Shown piece after piece: positions 1 to 5,409 of a stretch of DNA of 5,409 nucleotides. Each line of letters starts with the position of its first letter. Position 1 is the first letter of the stretch. The DNA comes from Chitinophagales bacterium (GTDB lineage: Bacteria; Bacteroidota; Bacteroidia; Chitinophagales; Chitinophagaceae). Under the pieces are notes generated by a model. That model did no database searches, was not told where the DNA came from, and was given only the letters and a program-made list of their open reading frames with translations. The stretch is from NCBI GenBank assembly GCA_025355935.1, contig JANXYS010000027.1, forward strand, positions 1 to 5,409, read 5' to 3'. Position numbers and translations under genes: made by a program.

Positions 1-59
1 AAGCGGTAGCTGGTAATCAAATTTAATTTCCTTATTACTTAGTTGAGATAATTATTTTT

Positions 60-94
60 TAAAATTTATCTTCCTACCGAAGGGATAAATTTTA
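60..94. repeat. AT-rich inverted repeat overlapping the terminator
   Basis: Positions 60-70 pair perfectly with 84-94 (11 bp). The interior can add TTC/GAA (71-73 with 79-81) if GG at 82-83 is bulged. It shares 90-94 with the outer base pairs of the neighbouring 25-bp stem, so the two full-length hairpins cannot both form. Neither strand has a U-run directly after it, so I do not call it a second terminator. Its AT-richness makes a chance origin possible. Confidence 0.4.
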
Positions 95-142
95 TAAACA
101 AACGAGCAACTTCATCATGAAGTTGCTCGTTTGTTTATAAAA
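90..142. terminator. Probable bidirectional intrinsic terminator (25-bp perfect stem)
   Basis: Positions 90-114 pair with 118-142 without a mismatch around a 3-nt loop (115-117). The GC-containing core is GAGCAACTTCA / TGAAGTTGCTC. Both sides continue as GTTTGTTTAT when read outward, so each strand gives a stem followed by a U-rich run. It lies 24 nt beyond the stop codon of the minus-strand M1 peptidase, as expected for that gene's terminator. The symmetry means it could also stop a plus-strand transcript arriving from the left of the window. The inverted repeat is directly visible; termination is inferred. Confidence 0.75.
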
Positions 143-166
143 AAAGCATTTAGATACATTCATTGC

Positions 167-2608
167 TTACTTCCAAACAGTCTGTATGTAGGTGTCAATT
201 TCACCCCCCTTAGATTTAGCAAGTTGATTAAGAGAACCCTTTATCAAAGGATCTACCTGGCCGCGAAATGCAGCAGGAATGGAGTTTCTAAACTCGATAA
301 TCCTATCGATACCTGCTTTTATCTTTTGAATACTTGATAATTTGCCGAGGTAGTCTGCCAGTTTGCTAGTTGCGCCTACTTTTTCAAAGCTTAACGGTGA
401 AGATTTATAATTCTCCATAATAAAATCGTAGTCATCCTCGCTGCCTTTCGCATACAGGATTGACTTTATTTCATTTCCCAGCGAGGCCTTTGCGTCTGAG
501 CTATATTTCTTTGCCAGTGAGTATGCATTTGCCGGATCCAATTGTGCCAGGCCACGTAAACCTGCCCCTGCAACCGAATAGGAACTGTCACTTACAGCAG
601 ACTGGTAGAGTGAAAGATATTTGATATCGGTAGTCTTAACTAGGAAATTGATAGCAGCAGCGCGTAATTTTTTGTTATTGTCTGACTTTGCTATCTTCTC
701 AATTTCTTCCAAAACTACTTTATCGCCTTTGTACGGAGTAGTCGCTAACTTCTGTATAGTGTAGCCCCGAAGGCCAAAAAACTTGTCATTTAAACCTTTG
801 GCAATTTCCGGCATACTCTTCTTAGCGAAAAAGTCGATTGCTTCTCTGCGGTCAAGGTAATTTTTTGCATATTTCCATTGTGCGATGAAATTAGCTTCCG
901 TTTTATTGTCGGTTTTTTCAACCAGCAAAATTTTATCAGCATCCACGTTGATGAGTTCAGGCATCGTATTCGCCTTAAAATAGAAGGTATCTGTGAGATC
1001 ATCCATCACAACATTGTAACGTTCCTTATTTCCCGCTGTATAAACGTCGATTGCCATTGGCAGGGTGAAAACTTTACCGGATTTTTGAGTTTGTTTTATA
1101 ATCACTTCCGCAACATTAGGTATCCCCGGTATATTGTAGTTGTAATTTATGTCGAGTTTCGGGTGTCCACTACCGTAATACCATTGATTCCAGAACCAAT
1201 TCATATCTTTTCCGGTTACCTCTTCAAAGGCCAGTCTTAGTTGTCCGGCCTCTCCACTTTGAAATTTATTTGTTGTTAAATAATTATTCAGTGATTTAAA
1301 AAAAGCTTCATCTCCCACGTAATTTCTCAGCATGTGCAGTATACGACCCCCCTTATTATAGCTCACGCGATCAAACACGTCTTCCTTATCTGCGTAATGA
1401 AAACGAACGAGGTCTTTCACCTCACTTCCACTGCTGATATATTCCTGCATGTCTTTAAAATTATGGTCATCAGCATAATCTTTACCATATTTGTATTCAT
1501 CCCACAGGTACTCACTGTAATTCGCGAAGCTTTCGTTCACGGTAATATTAGTCCAGCTTTCGGCAGTAACCAGGTCACCAAACCACTGATGAAAGAGTTC
1601 ATGCGCAATCGTTTCTTCCCATGCATTTCCATCGGCCAGCTCGCGGCCGTTTTGGTACGCACTTTCCTGGTGAAGTGTGGCCGTGGTATTTTCCATAGCG
1701 CCACTTACATAATCACGTCCAACTATCTGCGCGTATTTTGCCCATGGGAAGTCCACGCCCAGTTTATCTGAATAAAATTTGATCATTTCCGGGGTATTAC
1801 CAAAAATCTTGCGGGCATATTGAGCCTGATCTCTCTCAGTGTAATAACTAACTTCTTTCCCTTTATAGCTATCTTTTGTTACCGCGAAATCGCCGACACC
1901 CATAAAAAAGAGATAGGGAGCGTGGGGCAGGTCCATCTTCCAGTAATCAGTTCGTGTACCGTCCGAATTTTTCTTTTCACTGATTTTTAGACCATTGCTG
2001 AGTGTAATGAGGTTAGCGGGGACGGTCATAAAGATTTCCTCAGTGCTCTTTTGATTCGGCTTGTCGATCGTGATCATCCAGGCACTATTGGCCTCAGTTT
2101 CGCCTTGTGTCCAGATCTGTGTTGGTTTATTTTTATCTTCCCCCTTTGGATTAATAAAGTAGAGCCCTTTTGCGTCTGTGATAGCCGCACTACCCCGCGC
2201 CTTTAACTCATCAGGTTTGCTGGTGTAGTCAAAGTAGAGCGTATATTTTTCCTTTCCGCTATATAGCCTGTCCAGCTTGATGCTTATTTGCTGGCCATCA
2301 TATTTGTATTTCAACGGGGATCTGCTTGTTCCTTTTACCATCGATACTTCTTTTATATCCATTCCTTTTGCGTCCAGCAACACAGAGTCAGTCGGGTAAA
2401 AATGAGGTTGAAGGGTAAGCCATTCTTTCCCGTACATATATGACCTGGCATAATCAAATTTCACATCAAGTTTCGTGTGGATCAGCTCGTTAGTCTTGGG
2501 ATAACTCTCCCTCAATATTTTTTTCCACGAAGTGTCCGGTGATTCTTCCTGTGCCTGGCTGGTAAAGCATGCCGCTACCATAATTAATACGCCTAAAAGT
2601 GATTTCAT
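167..2608 (-). CDS. Exported M1-family zinc metallopeptidase (aminopeptidase N-like)
   Basis: A complete 813-residue M1 (gluzincin) aminopeptidase, which removes N-terminal residues from peptides with one catalytic zinc. The exopeptidase motif GAMEN is at 303-307. The zinc site HELFH is at 336-340, with H336, H340 and, after 18 residues, E359 as ligands and E337 as general base. Y417 in RVSYNKGG matches the catalytic tyrosine. QGETEANSAW (168-177) fits the substrate-binding segment of the N-terminal beta domain. Residues from about 580 to the end look alpha-helical, like the C-terminal domain of larger M1 enzymes. The N-terminus is a signal peptide (MKSLLGVLIMVAAC, then SQAQ), so the enzyme probably acts in the periplasm or at the cell surface, feeding on peptides. 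Cys14 lies in a lipobox-like VAAC and is the only cysteine I find. No T9SS-type C-terminal sorting domain is evident. The ATG has an A-rich, SD-less upstream region. Natural substrates cannot be told from sequence. Confidence 0.96.
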   Translation of the reverse strand: MKSLLGVLIMVAACFTSQAQEESPDTSWKKILRESYPKTNELIHTKLDVKFDYARSYMYGKEWLTLQPHFYPTDSVLLDAKGMDIKEVSMVKGTSRSPLKYKYDGQQISIKLDRLYSGKEKYTLYFDYTSKPDELKARGSAAITDAKGLYFINPKGEDKNKPTQIWTQGETEANSAWMITIDKPNQKSTEEIFMTVPANLITLSNGLKISEKKNSDGTRTDYWKMDLPHAPYLFFMGVGDFAVTKDSYKGKEVSYYTERDQAQYARKIFGNTPEMIKFYSDKLGVDFPWAKYAQIVGRDYVSGAMENTTATLHQESAYQNGRELADGNAWEETIAHELFHQWFGDLVTAESWTNITVNESFANYSEYLWDEYKYGKDYADDHNFKDMQEYISSGSEVKDLVRFHYADKEDVFDRVSYNKGGRILHMLRNYVGDEAFFKSLNNYLTTNKFQSGEAGQLRLAFEEVTGKDMNWFWNQWYYGSGHPKLDINYNYNIPGIPNVAEVIIKQTQKSGKVFTLPMAIDVYTAGNKERYNVVMDDLTDTFYFKANTMPELINVDADKILLVEKTDNKTEANFIAQWKYAKNYLDRREAIDFFAKKSMPEIAKGLNDKFFGLRGYTIQKLATTPYKGDKVVLEEIEKIAKSDNNKKLRAAAINFLVKTTDIKYLSLYQSAVSDSSYSVAGAGLRGLAQLDPANAYSLAKKYSSDAKASLGNEIKSILYAKGSEDDYDFIMENYKSSPLSFEKVGATSKLADYLGKLSSIQKIKAGIDRIIEFRNSIPAAFRGQVDPLIKGSLNQLAKSKGGEIDTYIQTVWK

Positions 2609-2628
2609 GTTATATTTTTAGTTTGTTG

Positions 2629-2636
2629 CAAAATTA
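2629..2636 (-). promoter_or_regulatory. Candidate -7 element for the M1 peptidase gene
   Basis: On the minus strand these bases read TAATTTTG, an exact match to the Bacteroidota -7 consensus TAnnTTTG. It lies 20 nt upstream of the ATG, which would give a 5' leader of roughly 15 nt. I find no TTG at the -33 spacing, so the promoter would be weak or the match coincidental in this AT-rich stretch. Confidence 0.4.
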
Positions 2637-2695
2637 GAGAGTGCACATTTAGAATTATCTTAATTTTTTATAAAAGGCAAATCATGCTAATGAAT

Positions 2696-2703
2696 TAGCT
2701 TTG
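2696..2703 (+). promoter_or_regulatory. Candidate -7 element for the DUF4476-like gene and truA
   Basis: TAGCTTTG matches TAnnTTTG exactly and lies 24 nt upstream of the ATG at 2728. No TTG is present 19-21 nt upstream; that stretch is a T-rich/A-rich run instead. The inverted repeat GCTAATgaATTAGC (2686-2699) overlaps the left half of this element and could be an operator. It would drive both the DUF4476-like gene and truA, since no promoter fits in the 9 bp between them. Confidence 0.5.
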
Positions 2704-2727
2704 CCAGACACGTAAAGAATTCTTTAA

Positions 2728-3861
2728 ATGAAAATTTTTATTTTAATTCTGTTCTCTTTATTCGTGGCTTTGCCAACTTTTTCCCAGCAAAATTTCTTTG
2801 TTTATATTCAGACCGATAATAAGCAACCTTTTTACATAAAACATAATAATAAAGTCTTTAGCTCATCATCTACAGGTTATGCTATCATTTCTAAACTCCA
2901 AAGGGGTGATTACCTATTTTCAGTAGGATTTCCAAAAAATGAGTACCCGCTACAGAATATCAATATATCAGTAAATGAGGATGCGGGCTACCTGCTTAAG
3001 AACTTTGGAGAGAAAGGGTGGGTTTTTTTTAATATGCAAACATTAGGAGTGGTAATGGCAGGAAACACTAAAAAAGTCGATCTGCCTTCCGCCACCACAG
3101 CAGCGCCGGCAACAAGCAGTATTACTATTGAGCCTGTTCCGGTGATATCAAAAACCTCGCCGGTGATTTCAAAACCAGATGCTGTAAAATCTGACCCGGT
3201 TGACGTTCCTCTTAAAGTTGAAAAAATTCAGGCGGTACCTTCAGAGACTTTGCAAACCATCACAAAATTGAATTCAGGTACGGGGCCGCTGGGCCGCACG
3301 ATTTCCTATTTAGATAAGGGAGAATCTCCTGCCGATACCATAACGATTTTTATTGCAGTTAATGAACAGATTGCGACAGAGCCGGAGCAATTAAAAACCA
3401 ATAAGGCCCATGGGAAAGAAGAGAAATTCCTGAATATCGAGATGCCAAATCCGAACAGTAAGAATGATTCAGCAGAGAGAATAAATGCCCAGGTGGGCCA
3501 GGTTATTATAGGAACCCCAAATGCCTCGAAGCCTGCGTCTGTTTTAAGGCCGCTAACTATTAACTCCGACTGTAAAGCGATCGCGTCGGAGAATGATTTC
3601 ATGAAATTACGCAGGAGGATAGCCTCTGAAACCAGCGAAGATCGTATGATAACAGCTGCGAGGAAATTATTTAAGATGAAGTGTTATTCGACGGAACAAA
3701 TTAGGAACCTGGCTTCATTATTCCTAAAAGATTCCGGCAAGTACAACTTTTTTGACGCTGCCTATCCATTTATCAGCGATACCCAAAATTTTAATACGCT
3801 GGAAAGTCAGATGAGTGACCCTTACTATATCTCACGGTTTAAGGCTATGATTCGCAATTAA
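2728..3861 (+). CDS. Exported protein of unknown function with C-terminal DUF4476-like domain
   Basis: A complete 377-residue protein whose function I cannot name. Residues 1-20 (MKIFILILFSLFVALPTFSQ) form a clear signal peptide ending in the FSQ-Q pattern common in Bacteroidota. Residues 21-111 form a compact, aromatic-rich beta-like domain (NFFVYIQTDNKQPFYIK ... FGEKGWVFFNMQTLGVVMA) that I recall from uncharacterised Chitinophagaceae proteins. Residues 112-280 are low-complexity and Pro/Ser/Thr/Lys/Asn-rich, probably a flexible linker, with PVISK repeated twice at about 138-149. Residues 282-374 resemble DUF4476, an all-helical domain of unknown function (CKAIASENDFMKLRRRIA ... CYSTEQIRNLASLF ... 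YPFISD). The only two cysteines, C282 and C319, both lie in this domain and could form a disulfide after export. The ATG at 2728 is chosen because it starts the signal peptide directly; there is no SD sequence. It is followed after 9 bp by truA, so the two are probably co-transcribed without an evident functional link. The domain name rests on recognition, not a search. Confidence 0.85.
   Translation: MKIFILILFSLFVALPTFSQQNFFVYIQTDNKQPFYIKHNNKVFSSSSTGYAIISKLQRGDYLFSVGFPKNEYPLQNINISVNEDAGYLLKNFGEKGWVFFNMQTLGVVMAGNTKKVDLPSATTAAPATSSITIEPVPVISKTSPVISKPDAVKSDPVDVPLKVEKIQAVPSETLQTITKLNSGTGPLGRTISYLDKGESPADTITIFIAVNEQIATEPEQLKTNKAHGKEEKFLNIEMPNPNSKNDSAERINAQVGQVIIGTPNASKPASVLRPLTINSDCKAIASENDFMKLRRRIASETSEDRMITAARKLFKMKCYSTEQIRNLASLFLKDSGKYNFFDAAYPFISDTQNFNTLESQMSDPYYISRFKAMIRN
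3139..3174 (+). repeat. Short in-frame tandem repeat in the linker of the DUF4476-like protein
   Basis: CCGGTGATATCAAAA at 3139 recurs as CCGGTGATTTCAAAA at 3160 with one substitution. The period is 21 bp, or 7 codons, and both copies encode PVISK. This looks like a local duplication inside a disordered linker and keeps the reading frame. Confidence 0.6.
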
Positions 3862-3870
3862 ACTTCGACT

Positions 3871-4632
3871 ATGCCGCGTTATTTTCTGGAAGTTTCATAT
3901 AAGGGGACAGCCTATGCCGGATTCCAGGTGCAGCAAAATGCGAATACGATACAGGCTGAGGTTGAGAAGGCACTTCAAACTTACTTTCGCTCGGCGTTCT
4001 CATTAACGGGTTCCTCGCGAACCGACACTGGGGTACATGCCCTTCAAAATTATTTTCATTTCGATACCGAACACAGGATTGAAGTTTTGCGGTCGGTATA
4101 TCATATAAACGCCATTTTACCCCTGGATATCTCGGTGAAAAACATTTTCTGCGTGGCCGACGCTGCACATTGCCGGTTTGATGCTGTGTCAAGAGGCTAT
4201 CGTTACTACCTGTATCAATCGAAGGATCCCTTTTTGCAGGAACGGGCATATTATTATCCTTATGCGCTCGATCTCGAACTCCTTAACGACGCCGCTTCTT
4301 CATTAATAGGTACTCATTCCTTTGGCAGTTTTTCGAAAAAAAATGTGCAGGTCAAGACCTTTGAGTGTACGATTTTTGAAAGTCGATGGTCTGTGCACGA
4401 CGAGATATTTGAATATCATGTCGTTGGCAGTCGGTTTCTCCGGGGTATGGTACGCGGGCTTGTAGGAACGATGTTAGGCGTAGGCCGTCATAGAATATCA
4501 GTTTCCGAGTTCATAAATATCAGGCAATCGGGGCAGTCTGCAAGGGTAGATTTCTCAACTCCCGCCCGCGGATTGTTTTTGGAAGAAGTGCAATTTCCGA
4601 AGTCAATAGTCAGCAATAAAACTACCTTATAA
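3871..4632 (+). CDS. truA: tRNA pseudouridine synthase A (TruA)
   Basis: A complete 253-residue TruA, the cytoplasmic enzyme that converts uridines 38-40 of the tRNA anticodon arm to pseudouridine. The length is normal for the family. The catalytic motif is GSSRTDTGVHA (47-57), with D52 as the nucleophile and R50 next to it. Y110 in RGYRYYLY (108-115) matches the conserved tyrosine that packs on the target base. GTHSFGSFSKKN (147-158) and FLRGMVRGLVGTMLGVG (189-205) are the conserved C-terminal-half motifs. The closing STPARGLFLEEVQF (229-242) is also typical. The family's usual AGRTD reads SSRTD here, which I take as a lineage variant because all catalytic residues remain. The ATG lies 9 bp after the preceding stop codon, with no SD and no room for a promoter, so it is probably translated from a bicistronic message. 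No strong terminator separates it from the rRNA promoters downstream. Confidence 0.97.
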   Translation: MPRYFLEVSYKGTAYAGFQVQQNANTIQAEVEKALQTYFRSAFSLTGSSRTDTGVHALQNYFHFDTEHRIEVLRSVYHINAILPLDISVKNIFCVADAAHCRFDAVSRGYRYYLYQSKDPFLQERAYYYPYALDLELLNDAASSLIGTHSFGSFSKKNVQVKTFECTIFESRWSVHDEIFEYHVVGSRFLRGMVRGLVGTMLGVGRHRISVSEFINIRQSGQSARVDFSTPARGLFLEEVQFPKSIVSNKTTL

Positions 4633-4750
4633 CTCTTTGATTGATAGTTATAGACCCTTTGCAGAAAAAGATTATTCTCTTTTTATTCTCACTGGACGCG
4701 GCTGTTAGCATACTGTCGGACAAAAAAGGCCATTTTAACATGAAAATATT

Positions 4751-4780
4751 TTGACCCGGAGCATTTCGCACTTATCTTTG
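4751..4780 (+). promoter_or_regulatory. rRNA promoter P1
   Basis: The -33 element TTG (4751-4753) and the -7 element TATCTTTG (4773-4780) are separated by 19 bp, a full match to the Bacteroidota housekeeping-sigma consensus TTG-N19-21-TAnnTTTG. AT-rich DNA (TGAAAATATT) sits just upstream, as an UP-like element would. Transcription would start about 5-8 nt after 4780, in CCCTCC. An A-tract, AAAAAAGGCAT (4794-4804), follows. Confidence 0.82.
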
Positions 4781-4806
4781 CCCTCCGTCAATGAAAAAAG
4801 GCATAT

Positions 4807-4818
4807 AGTTCTTTAACC
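4807..4818 (+). promoter_or_regulatory. boxA-like sequence just downstream of P1
   Basis: AGTTCTTTAACC closely resembles the core of the E. coli rRNA boxA (TGCTCTTTAACA), where Nus factors load to block premature termination. It would sit about 20 nt into a P1 transcript but be absent from P2 and P3 transcripts. The role is inferred from sequence likeness only. Confidence 0.45.
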
Positions 4819-4862
4819 TTTAATAAAAATTATCTTCTAGTTTTACTCATTTGCAAAGTAAA

Positions 4863-4894
4863 TTTGGTTATTATCTACTACACCGTTACTTTTG
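4863..4894 (+). promoter_or_regulatory. rRNA promoter P2
   Basis: TTTG (4863-4866), a 20-bp spacer and TACTTTTG (4887-4894) match the Bacteroidota consensus fully. The following bases CACTCC and the A-tract AAAAAAGGGCAT (4906-4917) mirror the sequence after P1. The -7 element lies 114 bp downstream of that of P1. A small hairpin, TATTC-AAAG-GAATA (4921-4934), comes early in its transcript. Confidence 0.85.
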
Positions 4895-4966
4895 CACTCC
4901 TAATTAAAAAAGGGCATTCATATTCAAAGGAATAGGAATAAAATTGAAGGATTTACTGAAGATTAA

Positions 4967-4998
4967 TTTGGTGGAGAAATTAAAGGTTATTACCTTCG
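4967..4998 (+). promoter_or_regulatory. Candidate third rRNA promoter P3 (variant -7 element)
   Basis: TTTG (4967-4970) and TACCTTCG (4991-4998) are 20 bp apart, the same geometry as P2. Both P2 and P3 begin AATTTGG, and both continue CACTCC and an A-run after the -7 element. The -7 differs from TAnnTTTG at one base (TTCG for TTTG), so it may be weak, conditional or decayed. It is 104 bp downstream of P2. In transcripts from P1 or P2 the same bases form the hairpin AAGGT-TATT-ACCTT (4983-4996). Confidence 0.5.
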
Positions 4999-5014
4999 CA
5001 CTCCGCAAAAAAAA

Positions 5015-5053
5015 CGAGGATGTTTTCACAGGAAAACAGGATGTAGAACCTCG
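5015..5053 (+). other. Nested hairpin in the 16S leader RNA
   Basis: CGAGG (5015-5019) pairs with CCTCG (5049-5053). Inside it, TGTTTTC (5021-5027) pairs perfectly with GAAAACA (5032-5038) around the tetraloop ACAG. The 10 nt at 5039-5048 form an asymmetric internal bulge. A second hairpin, CCACC (5073-5077) with GGTGG (5084-5088), follows 20 nt later. There is no U-run, so these look like leader structure rather than terminators. The pairing is visible; a function in rRNA processing or folding is inferred. Confidence 0.55.
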
Positions 5054-5156
5054 GATATGACATTGATTTTATCCACCTGTTTGGGTGGTTAATATAAAGG
5101 CCTTCATCATAGGGCTTTCCTTGCAGAAGGGGAGCAGTTTAGGGTGAGGGACGAAA

Positions 5157-5173
5157 GTTCTTTGAAAGATTGG
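5157..5173 (+). promoter_or_regulatory. boxA-like antitermination sequence of the 16S leader
   Basis: GTTCTTTGAAAGATTGG lies about 125 nt upstream of the 16S start. A GTTCTTTGAA-type element is a recurrent feature of Bacteroidota 16S leaders and resembles boxA in the CTTT core. Unlike the copy near P1, it would be in transcripts from all three promoters. Confidence 0.5.
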
Positions 5174-5194
5174 AAATAACAGCATAATTAAATT

Positions 5195-5258
5195 TTAACA
5201 AGGTAATGTTAAGCGCAAATATTAATACAGAATTTGACGTTTAATTTCATTGAAATTA
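5195..5258 (+). repeat. Two short inverted repeats before the 16S start
   Basis: TTAACA (5195-5200) and TGTTAA (5207-5212) are perfect 6-bp arms around a 6-nt loop. TAATTTCA (5242-5249) and TGAAATTA (5251-5258) are perfect 8-bp arms around one base and end about 25 nt before the 16S start. They may help 5' processing of the precursor, but AT-rich sequence makes chance pairing plausible. The long processing stem would need the sequence after 16S, which is outside the window. Confidence 0.4.
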
Positions 5259-5283
5259 CACAGTCAGTTCAAACAACTCATTT

Positions 5284-5409
<126 letters not shown>

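Larger units (their letters stand above)
4633..5283 (+). promoter_or_regulatory. rRNA operon control region and 16S leader (651 bp, non-coding)
   Basis: No credible coding sequence lies between the truA stop and the start of 16S rRNA. The first ~115 bp (4633-4748) hold a weak AT-only hairpin (4665-4671 with 4678-4684) and an A-tract AAAAAAGGCCAT at 4722-4733. Then come three tandem promoter candidates ending at 4780, 4894 and 4998, two boxA-like sequences at 4807 and 5157, and a series of small hairpins up to the 16S start. The leader would be about 500, 380 or 280 nt depending on the promoter used. No tRNA or other RNA gene is recognisable in it. Confidence 0.8.

Noticed and set aside
1..26. 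Possible 3' end of a plus-strand gene entering from the left
   Set aside because: Each frame meets a stop within 26 nt, leaving at most 7 codons, too few to identify anything. The bidirectional terminator would be compatible with a convergent gene.
131..337. 68-residue plus-strand reading frame
   Set aside because: It starts inside the terminator stem and overlaps the M1 peptidase 3' end on the opposite strand; the protein has no recognisable features.
790..1002. 70-residue minus-strand reading frame
   Set aside because: It is an alternative frame inside the M1 peptidase on the same strand, with no domain or start signal of its own.
878..1771. Plus-strand reading frames of 120 and 145 residues (878-1240, 1334-1771)
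   Set aside because: Both lie entirely antisense to conserved M1 peptidase coding sequence, including the zinc-site region, and look like shadows of it.
3306..3602. 98-residue minus-strand reading frame
   Set aside because: It is antisense to the linker of the DUF4476-like protein; the hydrophobic look comes from complementing that composition.
3869..4249. 126-residue minus-strand reading frame
   Set aside because: It is antisense to the conserved catalytic half of truA and has Arg/Pro/Ser-rich composition typical of a shadow frame.
4639..4661. Possible fourth rRNA promoter ending in CCCTTTG
   Set aside because: TA is not at the right distance from TTTG (TA-N5-TTTG) and no TTG lies 19-21 nt upstream; the only nearby TTTG is 14 nt away.
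4665..4684. Terminator for truA
   Set aside because: AAAAAGA/TCTTTTT is a 7-bp AT-dominated stem with one G-C pair and no separate U-run; too weak to call.
4791..4808. Leader peptide MKKGI after P1
   Set aside because: Five codons starting a few bases after the presumed transcription start; the ATG arises next to the A-tract and no counterpart follows P2 or P3.

Overview
The window looks like chromosomal DNA of a Bacteroidota member, most likely Chitinophagaceae or a close relative. Three things point there. The first ~126 nt of 16S rRNA at the right edge carry a Chitinophagaceae-like V1 region. The promoters follow the Bacteroidota pattern TTG-N19-21-TAnnTTTG. None of the three protein genes has a Shine-Dalgarno sequence.

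Layout from left to right: (i) 1-166 is an AT-rich intergenic strip holding a perfect 25-bp stem that probably acts as a bidirectional terminator. (ii) 167-2608, minus strand, is a complete exported M1-family zinc aminopeptidase. (iii) 2609-2727 is a 119-bp divergent promoter region with a Bacteroidota-type -7 element facing each way. (iv) 2728-3861, plus strand, is an exported protein of unknown function with a C-terminal DUF4476-like domain. (v) 3871-4632, plus strand, is truA (tRNA pseudouridine synthase A), only 9 bp downstream and probably co-transcribed. (vi) 4633-5283 is a 651-bp non-coding region that forms the control region and leader of an rRNA operon. (vii) 16S rRNA begins at about 5284 and runs off the right edge.

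The genes do not form one obvious pathway. The peptidase and the DUF4476-like protein are both predicted to act outside the cytoplasm. truA and the rRNA operon are housekeeping parts of translation. I see no mobile element, CRISPR array, tRNA, toxin-antitoxin or defence system.

The part most worth a second look is the rRNA control region. It has two near-consensus tandem promoters and a third with one mismatch in the -7 element, spaced about 104-114 bp apart. All three share a CnCTCC plus A-tract start region. Two boxA-like sequences and several hairpins follow within the leader. This is an unusual layout of known parts rather than a new kind of system.
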